Below, piece by piece: positions 11,896 to 22,721 of a stretch of DNA of 45,285 nucleotides. A model generated the notes under the pieces. The model did no database searches. It was not told the DNA's origin and was given only the letters and a program-made list of their open reading frames with translations. The stretch spans positions 23,924,414-23,969,698 of the forward strand of contig NC_049983.1 of assembly GCF_000003815.2 (NCBI RefSeq), in the 5' to 3' direction. Numbering within the stretch: the stretch's first letter is position 1; each line of letters opens with the position of its first letter. This DNA comes from Branchiostoma floridae. Taxonomy: Eukaryota; Chordata; Leptocardii; Amphioxiformes; Branchiostomatidae. Made by a program: the position numbers and the translations under genes.

Positions 11896-12000
11896 ATGGA
11901 CCTGGACACGTTCTTCAGGGCTGTGGAGGAAGGTGACGTGCAGACTGTGAGGGAGGGGCTGGAGGCTGGGGTGGATGTCTATGCCAGGAGAGACTCATGG
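11896..12000 (+). CDS. Start exon, N-terminal ankyrin cap
   Basis: 35 codons beginning MDLDTFFRAVEEGDVQTVRE. The ATG has G at -3 and +4 and lies two bases after an acceptor (gcccccag|ag), so a 5' UTR exon should lie upstream. The helix pattern (FFRAVEEGDVQTVREGLEAG) is that of the first half-repeat of an ankyrin stack. Donor TGG|GTAAGG, phase 0. If the upstream exon is coding, the frame would extend through the AG before the ATG. Confidence 0.8.
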
Positions 12001-12289
12001 GTAAGGATGCTGATTTTCATTGATCAAACTAAAGGTGCATGGGAGTTCTGATACATCAATGTTAATTAATGTGATTAGCATTTTGATGGAATGGTAACAA
12101 ACTAGCAGCAACAAGTTATTTTGGCTTTTTTATCTGCACAATATTTTGTAGTGCATACGTACTGTTGTCATTGTTGACAATTGATGACTTGATGATATGT
12201 CAACTGCTGAAAAACTATAATTTCAATGTACCTTGTTACAAAAAAACAGTAATTCGAGCCAAACTGCCTATATTCAGCAGTGTGATTAA

Positions 12290-12605
12290 TGTAATTCTGA
12301 CAGGAAACTGCAGATTTGTAAGATATGATATGATTTAGAGTGAGAGCATCTCTATGCAGAAATTTAATGTCAGCAAACAAAGCAGAAATTATTTCAGACA
12401 TACCCAAATGAGATTTACTGTGCCTGACACATGGTTAAGCTCAGAAACCACCGTCAAGGTGTAAGGAATCCAAGACCAACGTGAAAGTGAATGTTACATG
12501 GCACAACGCCACTGATATTCACATAAAACATTTTGTGACACTGATAGCGTTCAGGCATGACTTTTACAGCGGGGTTAAATTTGTTAAAGGTCACAATGAT
12601 GGACA
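12290..12605. repeat. Intron segment duplicated at about 26565-26880, copy 1
   Basis: About 315 bp, nearly identical over long stretches (for example gatttagagtgagagcatct and the run up to atgatggacata). In both places it lies upstream of an ankyrin exon of the GQTEVAELL type (13927 and the dead 27126), so it is part of the block duplication of this gene. Confidence 0.85.
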
Positions 12606-12624
12606 TATTCAGTTGAATAATTAA

Positions 12625-12801
12625 GGGTTAATGACCCGCCCCGAGGTGTATATGATGTCATAACGCCTGGTCCTTTGCTATAACCACCGAATAAAACCAC
12701 CTCGTTCGCTTCGCTCACTCGGTGGTTTTATTCGGTGGTTATAGCAAAGGACCAGGCGTTATGACACCATATATACCGAGGGACAGGTGGGTCATTAACC
12801 C
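12625..12801. mobile_element. Near-perfect palindrome (foldback MITE)
   Basis: Arms 12625-12701 and 12721-12801 are inverted copies; about 50 bp next to the loop are almost exact (aaaccaccg... mirrored). The 19-nt loop is tcgttcgcttcgctcactc. The DNA or RNA could form a long hairpin. It lies in the first intron, absent from the paralogous intron near 26880. Confidence 0.9.
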
Positions 12802-13678
12802 TATTATCATATAGCCTACCCACACTGACCCATTTAAGAGTAGATTAGAGTAGAGTAGAGTAGAGTTTCCAGTTGAGTAGGAGCAACAAATTCTTTTCTT
12901 AAACATACATCTTTTATTCAGTACATACATTTGAACAGTGAATTTGAACAACATAAAACTTGTACGTGAAATGTATTTCTGTTCCAAGGGTTAAAATAAG
13001 AACAAAGTCGATTCATTATGTTACAAACTGTTGCACGCTCCGTATTTCTCCACTCGCCCATTCTCCAGTTTGTCGAGTTTGTTCGTATCAGGCGCTAAAT
13101 CTCTGCCGGCTTTCCTGATGTATTCCGGGATCCCTGTGCTTCACAGCTCTTGAGAATCTCGTTCACTACGAACCCAGACACGACTTCTCCGAAGAAAGGT
13201 AGCATTTTGGTCCTCCAGCTCCATGACCGCTACTCAATGGCGGACCGTGGTGTTATTGTGGTCTGAACTTGAATGGGCGGGGGTGCAAATAATTTTATTT
13301 TCCATTTGCAGTTTAAATTGGACATGACTTGAAATAGATTTTATTGTCTTAAATATTATAGGTAATTCAATGTTGTTTTAAGACAGCAAATGTTTTCTTT
13401 GAACAAAGAAACACGCACTACCGATGTTAATAGAGGGAGCTATCCCCCCTGCCATGCCTGTACTTATTCCCCTATCTTGGCAGATGGACGATTCCTGGAT
13501 ATCTCATTCTGATTGGCCAGCGTGCTGTTTGTCTGTCCTCCTGATTGGTTTAAACTTTCAAAAGTTTTATCACATGTGATAATCAAAAATTTAATGCACG
13601 GCTGTTACGGCGTCATAACCAGCATGAAATGGGGCCTTCTGATTGGCCCACGTCCCCTGGCTATATGATAATTAATAA
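12793..13678. mobile_element. Inverted-terminus element, part of a nested insertion
   Basis: The segment attatcatatagcc at about 12803 faces ggctatatgataat near 13658. The right end (tgttacggcgtcataacc to ctatatgataat, about 13602-13672) resembles the start of the window (about 55-123). The paralogous intron at 26880 lacks this block, so everything from about 12606 to 13680 is inserted. No transposase seen. Confidence 0.6.
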
Positions 13679-13926
13679 TATCTTTTGTATTGATACAACA
13701 AGATACACTGTATGTGCTCCTCATTAACAAGAAGAAAGATATAAATGAACCATTATTCAAAGACATTTTGAAAATCATCTCAAACTTTTGAAATGAGAAA
13801 CTAAGTGCTATTTGATGACACGTTTGTACTTTTTCATAGCATTTTATTACAGTATACTGACTGTCTGTGGGCAGACATCTTGTAACCCTAAGTTATTTTG
13901 ACAGTCTCAACTTTTGTTCTATCCAG

Positions 13927-14025
13927 GAATACCAGACATCCCTGCATGTGGCCAGTGTGTGCGGGCAGACTGAGGTAGCAGAGCTTCTGATAAAAAATGG
14001 GGCTAACCTGGAGGCGAGAAACTTG
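13927..14025 (+). CDS. Ankyrin repeat exon 1 (GQTEV type)
   Basis: Exactly 99 nt, one repeat, phase 0 at both ends, acceptor tatccag, donor TTG|GTAAGT. The peptide contains TSLHVASVCGQTEVAELL, close to the ankyrin consensus TPLHxAA-G-LL. Same exon type as 28237 and 29712. Confidence 0.88.
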
Positions 14026-14424
14026 GTAAGTAGCTGTAACCCTGCTCTCATTTTTCCTGACCTGTACCGGGACAATGGTGACCATGGTACCCCTGTCACA
14101 ACACTCTCAACGTTATTAGTTACAAGTATCTACTAATTATCCCTTCAGTTACTGTCCGAACTGTTGTTCTATCCAGGTATACCAGGTACCCCTGCATGTG
14201 GTCACTGCATTTCTTTTGTATGAGAGTCTTGTACCCCTGTCCAGGACACACACATATTTGTTCACAACTGCATTACAGTGTAGTAATATGATCTGTTTTC
14301 AAATTGACAGTTTCAGTTGTACAAACTTCCCCCATGAATTCACTGTTTTACTTTCACTTACCAAGTCGCGTGTGTAGAATGTCACCCATCAAATCAAGTC
14401 AGTGTGGTAGATAGTATTATATGC

Positions 14425-14705
14425 ACTCTCCTTTCATACAGGAATGACAAGGCTGATGGGCTTGGTAAGGATTTATTGGCGCAAGGCAATTCCACGGGTG
14501 GGTGATGTGGGAGAAGAAACGTGACTTCTCTCTAGCAAGGCTGGGGGCAACTGCTCTCCCATTGGTGGGGGTCGGAGGTCAGCTAATTAAATGCTTTGAC
14601 CCCTGTGGCCCAAACCACCCCAATTATCTGCACTCTCCTTTCATACAGGAATGACAAGGCTGATGGGCTTGGTAAGGATTTATTGGCGCAAGGCAATTCC
14701 ACCAA
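14425..14705. repeat. Split direct repeats at the 3' end of the DIRS-like element
   Basis: Two copies of about 75 bp (start actctcctttcatacaggaa, end aaggcaattccac) at 14425-14499 and 14631-14705, nearly identical. Such B1-A2-B2 arrays are used by tyrosine-recombinase elements to rebuild a circular intermediate (family knowledge). Confidence 0.8.
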
Positions 14706-15176
14706 GAACCAAGCCCGAAGGGAGTTTAGTGTGGGGTTGCCCGCGGGGGCAACGGGGGGGGAGAGTGCAGAGAAAAGGGGAGGTGAGAGCAGCCGCCCGT
14801 CTATACCTGTCGGGGTACAATAAGTAAACAACCCGATGCGAGAAGAATAACATGTGTACAGTGATAAGGAACTACGTCTATAATACCTGAGCTAGAAGAC
14901 TATGGTAACCCAACAACAAGAGGTAATAATATGATAAACAGGCGAGGAACCAATAATAAGCGTAATAACAAGAACAGTAGAAAATACATAACAAAGGCAT
15001 AACAGAATACATAACAAAATGCGATATGAATACCAGATAGGAGATCTACGTAATAAGTTGGCAGCGTCTACAACAGCTAATGCCTATAATCCTGACAAGA
15101 AGTTCTACGGAGGTAGCAATCTACATAGTAAGGACCGTGAAGAGTTGTCGGAGAAGCCGGGGAGGGGAGGGGTTGG

Positions 15177-16149
15177 TTACGGTTCGAGGAGTCCGGCCCT
15201 GATGTTTTCTGCGATCAGGAGGCCAAAGGATTTGCGTTGGGCTAGCGAGGAGTCTAGGTAGACTTCAAAGGCGTCCGAGGACCAGTCGCCTCGGAGTTTG
15301 ATGAGCTGAATGTCGGCCCCGCAGCGCCAGGCGAAGGTGGCCCCGCCTCGGCGGAAGCTGTGTCCGGAGTACTGTGCGGCTGGGAAGCCTGCGGAGGTGA
15401 GGAGAAGTTTGAGGTGTTTAACTAGTGAGTCGTGGGTGAGAGACACCAGGCCGTGCTTGGCACTGGGGACCAGGAAGGCCGGAGCATGTGGTGAGACCGT
15501 GGGAAGGACGGAGCACATGTTGAAGTAGGCTTGCTTCGGGCAGAGCGGGTGACCCGGAATCGCCGCCACTGGAAGCAGAAGGACTCTGTTGCGGAACTGA
15601 ATGGTTTTAGACCAGGTTACGTGCACGACCAGGCCGTCGTCTGTGATGGAGATGGCATCTCGCGTGAGGTGCTTGGCAGGGTCGAAGGCCGTGTGGGTCT
15701 TCGGGAGCAGGTTGGATTTGCGTAGGAGGGTGAAGAATGCTATGGAGAAGACGGCCCAGAGAGTAGCATGCAGTGGTCGTCGCAAGTCGAGGAGCGCGTA
15801 GATCTTCAGGAGGACTCCCGGAGTGATGGGGAGTTTCCTCTGGGGAGACCAGTTTCAGAGTGAAGGTACTGTCAGGCGGCGACAGTCCGTGGAAGAGGTG
15901 GAGTTGCTTGACACCGTGCAGGTAGATCTCGATGGTTTGCACGCTACGCAGGGAATGAGACAGGAATTGAGCGTAACGTACCAAAGTGCGGGGAGGGCCG
16001 GGAGCTGGAAGTGTTTGCAGAAGAGTAGAAACGCCCTCCACTGTGTCTGGAGGTTTTGGTAGGTCCCAGGAGCGAAGGCAGAGCGCCTGGCGTGCTCTAT
16101 CTGAAGGTCGAGAAGACGGAGCTGGGACGACTGGCCTGAAAAAGATCAC
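15177..16149 (-). pseudogene. Tyrosine recombinase of the DIRS-like element, frameshifted
   Basis: The N-terminal core-binding part (16149 to about 15838, containing VRYAQFLSHSLRSVQTIEIY) and the catalytic part (about 15838 to 15177) are in different frames; the shift lies near 15838. The catalytic part has FTLLRKSNLLPKT (first Arg), HSFRRGGATFAWRCGADIQL (His-x-x-Arg box) and GDWSSDAFEVYL (Tyr). So the R-H-R-Y set is present but cannot be made as one chain without correction. In an intact element this enzyme would insert the circular DNA copy. Confidence 0.85.
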
Positions 16150-18107
16150 AAGTCGGTAAGTAACCGGAAGTCTTTACTCTCGACCACGACGCTGGACGTA
16201 TGGACGCCTGCGGTCAAGCGATGGAATTCGTTTCGGTGATAGGAGGAGAGGTGCCAGTGGCTAAGGTGATCCGCCAGCCTGTTATGTACACCCGGGATGT
16301 GTATGGCTCTGATCTCGAACTGGGCGAGCGCGGCACACAGCCAGAGGTTCCGGGAGGGACACACCATTGTACGACGGGAGAAACAGGCGCCACCAGGCGA
16401 GGTCTTTCCGAAATTCATCATCGAGTGGGAGTCGCTGGTGTTTACTGCGGAAACTTCGAAGGAACAGGATCATCCTGGAGACAAACAGCCTGCCCGGCCG
16501 CACGCAGCTGGCGATGAAGTGTAGTTTTCCCAATAGAGACTCTACTTCCCTCTTGCGAGCGCTTCGCTTCTGGTCCCAGCAGTGTATTTCGTCCAGCGTG
16601 GCTGCTAAGCGGTCCGGGGTGACCTCGAGCGTCATACGTAGGGAGTCCACTATCCGCCCGAGGAACACCATTCTGGTTGTGGGCGGGACGGCTTTCCCGG
16701 CCGCTTCGATCAGTCCCAGCGTAAGGAGCAGCTGGCCGAGATGCAGGAATGCCTGGGCGACGCGCTCTGGAGTGTCCGCTCCCCCGAAAACGTCCAGATA
16801 GTTGACGCTGGAGAAACCCGCCTGTTGATGAACGTGCGTGACGGCATTTGTAACGCGTTGACACAGAAACCCCCCGCTGCGTATTCCGAACGGGACGGCG
16901 ACGTCGGCATAACGGAGGTCGTTCCAGCAAAAACCAAGGAGGTGATAATCGCCAGGGTCCACGTATATCTGTCTGTAAGCTCTCCGTAAGTCCCGTTTAT
17001 ACATGAGGCAGCCGGGTCCGAGCTTGACGACGATGGCCGTGAAGTCGTCTATGGAGGGGTAACGAAGTTTGAAAGTCTCCCCTAGATACTTGTCCGTAGG
17101 AATTCCCGCGTTCACGGAGGATGAATCTGGAAAACTGAAATCTACGACGATACGTCTGCTTTCCGAATCTTTCTTAGGCACGGTCTGGAGGGGACTGCAG
17201 ACCAACGTCTCTCGGAAAAAGTTGTCAGAGATTGGGCCGATTGTGGCGCCGTGTTGTAACTCGGTGCGGATGTAATTATCAACATGCTCAGCATACCGGA
17301 CGGCGGAGGGGTGATTTGTTCTCGGGACCTCCGGTTGCTCAGATGAGGCGTAATTGATGGGGAAACCATACTCTATCAGATCACACAGTTCACTGTCCTG
17401 GTAGCCCGCGAGAAGATGACGCCAGGCTGGAACGTTTAATTTAGAGGGGACCGGAATCCTGGCTCCCTGATAATTGGGTAGTCCAGAGGAGCGCACAGTG
17501 TGATGCCAGTGACTGAAGTCAGCCAAGCGTGGAGCAGGAGCCGATGGTCGTCCGGGGAGTAAGGCCACGTCGACGGCCGGAGACAAAGAAAGTGCGTCTG
17601 TCACGTGAGGAGAGCCACTATGCTGTCCGGAGAGTGACGGGTGAAGCTCTTCCGACAACTCCCCCGGTGAGGGTTTTACATTGACAGAGACAGAAAACGG
17701 CTGTAGGCTATCAGATACATGTGCGAACAACTCAGGCGAACGTTCATGTGCTAACTGACCAGTAGTATCTAACTGACGTACATTATCTAACAGGTTCTTT
17801 CCCGTCATTAGGTCTACAATGTCTGGACTACCAATGTTTACAATGTCGAACTCATTAGTCGTGGGACCGCCCATGTGGCTGGGAAACATGTCAAAACAAT
17901 CAACACAGGGGCTATCCGAAGCCAATTGGCGGATGTCTACGTCGGTTTTCAAAGCACCGCTCTCACAGGAGGGGAACGTCTCAAAACTAACCGCACAAAC
18001 GCTATCCTCAATAGAAGTACATGAATCAACACAGCTTCCCTCGTGGAGGGGGATCGTTTCAAAACGATCGGAACAAACGCTGTTTGAAAGTTCATCTGTG
18101 TTGAGTA
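16146..18107 (-). pseudogene. Reverse transcriptase/RNase H polyprotein of the DIRS-like element, inactive
   Basis: Open from about 18107 to 16282 on the minus strand. The N-terminal part has three copies of a Cys-x3-Phe-Glu/Asp-x2-Pro motif (CSDRFETIP, CAVSFETFP, CVDCFDMFP). The RT core is clear: LRRAYRQIYVDPGDYHLLGF, VPFGIRSGGFLCQRVTNAV, then VNYLDVFGGAD where active enzymes have YLDD, so the second catalytic Asp is Val. The RNase H domain is cut: after LPSYNGVS the text jumps, in another frame, to its C-terminal end (LAQFEIRAIHIPGVHNRLAD at about 16300-16350). Its Asp-containing catalytic centre is missing. Confidence 0.88.
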
Positions 18108-18413
18108 GAAGTCATTATTGAGCTGGTTAAACTGTAATATACAACACAAAATTGTATTCACCCACATTTTCGACTGAACGGCACCAGTCTTTTGTATTTA
18201 CATTGTACTGACAAATGGAGATCTTTTGAATAAACAAATTAGCAAATTCTTTACGGTGTAAAAATATATTTTTTCCCTCTCTTTATAGTGATGACACAAT
18301 TGTGACAAAATACAATCACCATCACCACTAGGTCGACCTCTTCATGAATGAGCCTGAACAGGGAGAGACATTTCATGTTACACAGACCACCTTTATTACT
18401 TTTCTCTGTACAG

Positions 18414-18512
18414 GACCAGTACACTCCCCTCCATGAAGCAGCTGCTGGGGGCCACACTGGGACTTGCGAGCTTCTGATTCGTTCTGGGGCTGATGTTACG
18501 ACCAAAAATAAG
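18414..18512 (+). CDS. Ankyrin repeat exon 2 (GTCEL type)
   Basis: 99 nt, phase 0, acceptor ctctgtacag, donor AAG|GTGATA. Contains YTPLHEAAAGGHTGTCELLI. First exon of the more numerous type in this gene. Confidence 0.88.
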
Positions 18513-18573
18513 GTGATACATATTTGCTTACAATGAAGACGACTGCATACATGTTATTGGGTGTAAAATACAG

Positions 18574-18630
18574 TTGGACCAGGGCACTCCCCTCCATGAA
18601 GCAGACGTTACGACCAAAGATAACTTAAAG
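18574..18630 (+). pseudogene. Truncated ankyrin exon
   Basis: The start (gaccagggcactcccctcca) and the end (gacgttacgaccaaagataa) of a GTCEL-type exon are fused with the middle deleted. No usable acceptor. Confidence 0.75.
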
Positions 18631-18682
18631 GTGATTTATATTTGTTTCAACTAACCTTTATCATACATTTTTCTATGATTAG

Positions 18683-18771
18683 TACCAGTCCTCACCCCTG
18701 CATTTGGCTTTTGCCGAGGGCACGCTGAGCTACTGTTTTGTTCTGGATGTGATGTTATGACGGAGGATGCA
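18683..18771 (+). pseudogene. Dead ankyrin exon A (donor lost)
   Basis: Starts taccagtcctcacccctgca after an AG. It lacks 9 nt in the middle (codons for Gly-Thr-Cys) plus one more base, and the donor GT is AT (gcaataaaac). First of five copies of the same dead exon. Confidence 0.8.
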
Positions 18772-18991
18772 ATAAAACTTAGTTTAACTTATTTTCAAAT
18801 GGACCTTTAGATTTATATATGGATGTAATTGCCATCTTCTGTAATGTTACATTGAAGTCTACACAAGAACAATGCATCATGTAACAATAACACTGACTCA
18901 AAAACACCAGGGATAATCTAAACTAATTGGGCATTGGCAAAGTTATGTCATTAACATGACTATACTTCCCATGTCTGTCCTCCCTGTACAG

Positions 18992-19090
18992 TTCCAGTCC
19001 ACTCCCCTGCATAAAGCTGCTGCTGGGGGTCATGACCGGATATGTGAGCTTCTGATTCGTTCTGGGGCTGACGTTACGACCAAAAATGAG
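18992..19090 (+). CDS. Ankyrin repeat exon 3 (GTCEL type)
   Basis: 99 nt, phase 0, acceptor cctgtacag, donor GAG|GTGATT. Contains STPLHKAAAGGHDRICELLI. Confidence 0.88.
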
Positions 19091-19144
19091 GTGATTTATA
19101 TTTGTTTCAACTAACCTTTATCATACATTTTTTTCTATGAATAG

Positions 19145-19234
19145 TACCAGTCCTCGCTCTTGCATCTGGCTGCTGCTGGAGGGGACACTGAGCTGCTGAT
19201 TTGTTCTGGAGCTGATGTTATGACGCAGGATGCA
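19145..19234 (+). pseudogene. Dead ankyrin exon B (donor lost, frame open)
   Basis: 30 codons in frame (LHLAAAGGDTELLICSGADV) after an AG acceptor. It has the shared 9-nt deletion and the GT-to-AT donor change that creates AATAAA. It could in principle act as a terminal exon, but most likely it is skipped. Confidence 0.75.
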
Positions 19235-19453
19235 ATAAAACATAGTTTAACTTATTTTGAAATGGACCTTATTAGATTCATATATGGATGTAATTGTCTT
19301 CTGTAATGTTACATTGAAGTTTACACAAGAACAATGCATCATGTAACAATAACACTGACTCAAAAACAACAGGGATAATCTAAACTCATTAACTCAATAA
19401 ACTCTGAATACGTGTTATCAAGTTGGGCATATTGGTCTGTCCTCCCTGTACAG

Positions 19454-19555
19454 GACCAGGCCACTCCCCTGCATAAAGCTGCTGCTGGGGGCCACGACCG
19501 GACTTGTGAGCTTCTGATTCGTTCTGGAGCTGACTTTAACTTCACCATAAACACG
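19454..19555 (+). CDS. Ankyrin repeat exon 4 (GTCEL type, 34 codons)
   Basis: 102 nt, one codon longer than its neighbours, phase 0 kept. Acceptor cctgtacag, donor ACG|GTGATG. Contains ATPLHKAAAGGHDRTCELLI; the C-terminal loop is diverged (ADFNFTINT). Confidence 0.85.
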
Positions 19556-19678
19556 GTGATGTACATTAGTTTTGCTTAAAATTAATATGTGAATAAATGA
19601 ATTGGACGTTGTTGATGTTATGTTGTACTATAACACAACTAACTACATGTACTAACGCTGTCCGTCTTCCCTGTACAG

Positions 19679-19777
19679 GACCAGGACACACTCCTACATC
19701 GGGCAGCTGGTAGGGGTGACACCAGGACCTGTGAGCTTCTGATAAGTTTGGGGGCTGACGTTATGGTCCAGAATGAG
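19679..19777 (+). CDS. Ankyrin repeat exon 5 (GTCEL type)
   Basis: 99 nt, phase 0, acceptor cctgtacag, donor GAG|GTGAAA. Contains DTLLHRAAGRGDTRTCELLI. Confidence 0.87.
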
Positions 19778-20039
19778 GTGAAACAAACTTGTTTGAAATA
19801 GACTTAACAAGATCTAAAATGTATGTAATCTTCTTCTGTCACAGTAGTAACTTTAAATCTAAGACTGCACAAAAACATTGCATCATAACAATCAAAATCT
19901 ACATCTGTATGATTTACATATCACCATTTTGTATGTAACAATCATGTTCAAACTCATTACCTATCTGTGTCACATTTTATTGCCCACAAGTTTAACAAGT
20001 TTTAACTACGGATTGTAAAAATCATGATAGTACAGTTTA

Positions 20040-20440
20040 CAGTAGAAGCCGTTTAATTGCACAGTCCCCATTTGCCAGCGTATGCAATTATCCAGGTGGG
20101 GCAACAATGCAAAGTTATCCAGCTGGACAGCGATTTTGAGATTCTGTGCAATTAACAGAAGCCACAGTGCCTTAAACACAGTACCCCTGAGTCTATACTG
20201 GTTTCTTTGGCTGCCAAGTGAACACCAAAAATGTAAATGTTTAAGCCATATTTCTAGACAAATATCAAAGCTAGTTCAGCAGTGAGGAAGAAATTTCCAT
20301 TTGCAAACAAAATACTTAAATTGGAGGGATTTTGCTTTGACATTTTGAAACCAGTGTGGAAAGACTCATAGACTCATTTATCAGCTCCAGCTATTATTCC
20401 TCCTAGTAGACAGGACTAGGAATTTTCAAACTGTACGATA
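20040..20440. repeat. Intron repeat, copy 1 (second copy 23510-23890)
   Basis: About 380 bp shared with 23510-23890 (for example gattttgagattctgt and ggtttctttggctgccaagt, then cctagtagacaggactagga). Both copies precede an ankyrin exon, so it was copied with the exon block. It may derive from a transposon, since aattgcac/tatgcaatt-type steps recur, but no terminus was fixed. Confidence 0.7.
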
Positions 20441-20577
20441 GGGCACTGTACATGAAATTATGTGAAAAGAACTTCCTTATTGCTGTTGCCCTGGTTTTCT
20501 AACAGTTTAATGTGAATGCATAGATGCAAACTTGGGCATTGGCAATGTTGCTTACTCTTCCTGTCTTCCCTGTACAG

Positions 20578-20676
20578 GACCAGAACACACCCTTACACAA
20601 GGCTGCTGCTAGGGACCACACTGGGATTTGTGAACTTCTGATTCGTTCTGGGACTGATGTTATGGTGAAGAATAAG
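20578..20676 (+). CDS. Ankyrin repeat exon 6 (GTCEL type)
   Basis: 99 nt, phase 0, acceptor cctgtacag, donor AAG|GTGAGT (strong). Contains NTPLHKAAARDHTGICELLI. Confidence 0.88.
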
Positions 20677-20827
20677 GTGAGTCACTTGTTTCAAGTAGAC
20701 TCTACGTAATATTTGTCTGCTGCTGTAATTGTACATTGAAACATACACAAGAATACTGCATCATGTATTTAAACAATCACACTCAAAAACAACATGGATA
20801 CATAAATGAATATCCGTCCCTGTACAG

Positions 20828-20924
20828 CACCAGTCCACTCCCTTGCATAATGCTGCTGCTGGGGGCCACGACGGGACGTGAGCTTCTGATTCGTTCTGGT
20901 GCTGATGTTATGGTTCAGGATGAA
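20828..20924 (+). pseudogene. Dead ankyrin exon (2-nt deletion, donor lost)
   Basis: Good acceptor (cctgtacag), but gggacgtgagctt has lost 2 nt relative to gggacttgtgagctt, which shifts the frame, and the donor is gaaaga instead of gaggta. The lesions are independent of those in the shared dead exons. Confidence 0.8.
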
Positions 20925-21152
20925 AGAATTTCAATTATGGACCCCACATTTTTAACTCTATGGACATAATATTTGTCTGCTGTAATTTTACATGGAAACC
21001 TATATGTAACAATCATACTCACTCTACTATTGAATATTAATCAATAACTCAATAAAATGTGAATACATTATTAAGTTGGGCATTGGCAATTTTATGTCAT
21101 TAACATTATAATATTCATATATATACTTAACATGTCTGTCCTTCCTGTACAG

Positions 21153-21251
21153 TACCAGTCCACTCCCCTACATCTGGCTGCTGCTAAGGGCCACACTGGG
21201 ACTTGTGAGTTTCTGATTCATGCTGGAGCCGATGTCAAAGCCATATCCAAG
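21153..21251 (+). CDS. Ankyrin repeat exon 7 (GTCEL type)
   Basis: 99 nt, phase 0, acceptor cctgtacag, donor AAG|GTAATG. Contains STPLHLAAAKGHTGTCEFLI. Confidence 0.88.
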
Positions 21252-21354
21252 GTAATGTTATTGATATAATATATATTATTTGTTTGAATTTTTTTATGTG
21301 AATACAAAATTAATGTTCTCGAATACAAAGTTGGGCATTGGCGATTTTACTTTT

Positions 21355-22710
21355 AACTAGAGTTCCACGAACACATACCTTTGCCAAATAAACCAAGTTT
21401 GATGTCTGTAGACATAAATGTGTTACTCATTACATTTTATTTCATATGTCTGGAGTTGGTTTAGAAAACTTCACAATTAATCATGCAAATTGTATCCCAA
21501 TGTACATAATTAATATCAAATTGTATTAAGCATTACTTAAGCTATCAGCATACCCAAAAGCATGATGATCCTTTCATCCCTTCTTACTTATTCTCTTTCA
21601 AAGTATCATTCTAAAACGGCTCCTGCAGTTAAAAAAAGACGCTTGGGGACCTAAACATACACTTACTCTTACTCTCTGCCCTCTTTTTCAGTTACATACG
21701 TGCCAGCTTTGAAAGCCCTATCATGGAATGCAGTGGATTTGTGAATATATCTCATTAATTCCGCAAATTAGCTGTTAAGTAATTAGTATCTAATTATGTA
21801 AGTCTTCACTTAGGCTATCTACATACAAAAAATCATGACGATCCGTCAATACGTTCATATTTTCTAATTAATTATGCAAATGAGGTTGTCATTTGCATAA
21901 CTGGTATCAACATTTCTCTCTTTCTCAGCTACATATGTGACAAGTTTGCAAGTTCTATCATGGAATGGAGTGAATTTATGAACTTTCCTCATTAATTATG
22001 CAAGTTAGCTGTTGATTTGCATAATCAATATCTCATTATGTAGGTCATCACTTAGGCTATCTACATACAAAAAATCATGATGATCCGTCAACAAGTTCAT
22101 ATTTTCTCATTAAATATGCAAATGAGGTCGTCATTTGCATAATTGATATCTATCAACATTTCTCTCCTTCCCAGCTACATATGTGACAAATTTGAAAGTC
22201 CTGCCATAGAATGCAGTGGATTTATTAACTTTCCTCATTAATTATGCAAATTAGCTGTTGATTTGTATAATTAGTATTCTGTTATGTTAGTCATAACTCA
22301 TTCTATCTACATACCAAAAGTCATGATGATCTGTCAACACGTTCTCGAGTTATTCTCGTCCAAAGTTTGAAAGGAAACTGGCGCCTGCAGTTCAAAAAAA
22401 GCCGCTAGGGGGCCTAAACTCACAGCACTCACTCTCTGCCCCAAGGGTTATCTACCACTCACAAATCACGAAAACAGTATGTTCAGAACACAAGATATAA
22501 AAACTGAGTTTCCGCTGCAGTACCATAGCAAGCTGCTAAGGGGTGCATTATCGAACTTGACCTTTGTTTTCCTAAGCCCTACGCACCTATCAAATATCAT
22601 CAGGATCCATCCAAGGCTTCTCGAGTTATGCTGTTCACACACACAAACAGACAGACAGACAGACGTACAAGCCTAAGACATAACCTTAGCCATTCTTAGG
22701 CAAAGGTAAT
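21355..22710. repeat. Intronic tandem repeat of about 240 bp with a (CAGA)n tail
   Basis: About four diverged units; the mark caaaaaatcatgatgatccg recurs near 21827, 22067 and 22313 (spacing 240-246). Each carries atttgcataa or attatgcaaat steps and a sequence catatgtgacaa. It begins ctagagttccacgaacacat and ends acagacagacagacagac, like a SINE or LINE tail. A related piece lies at 34190-34890. Confidence 0.7.
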
Positions 22711-22721
22711 TAACAGCCACT

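Larger units (their letters stand above)
14425..18235 (-). mobile_element. DIRS-like (tyrosine recombinase) retrotransposon, degenerate
   Basis: Minus-strand element with the order N-terminal (gag-like) region, reverse transcriptase, RNase H remnant, tyrosine recombinase. A 75-bp direct repeat at 14425-14499 and 14631-14705 brackets a 131-bp segment at the downstream end, like the split direct repeats of PAT/Ngaro-type elements. I did not find the matching upstream part. The left border follows from the paralogous intron (30220), where the sequence continues after atatgc without the element; the right border lies between about 18115 and 18240. It carries three lesions (see the parts) and sits opposite to the host gene in its second intron. 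Confidence 0.8.

Noticed and set aside
15310-17275. Plus-strand ORFs across the DIRS-like element
   Set aside because: They are shadows of the RT and recombinase frames on the minus strand.
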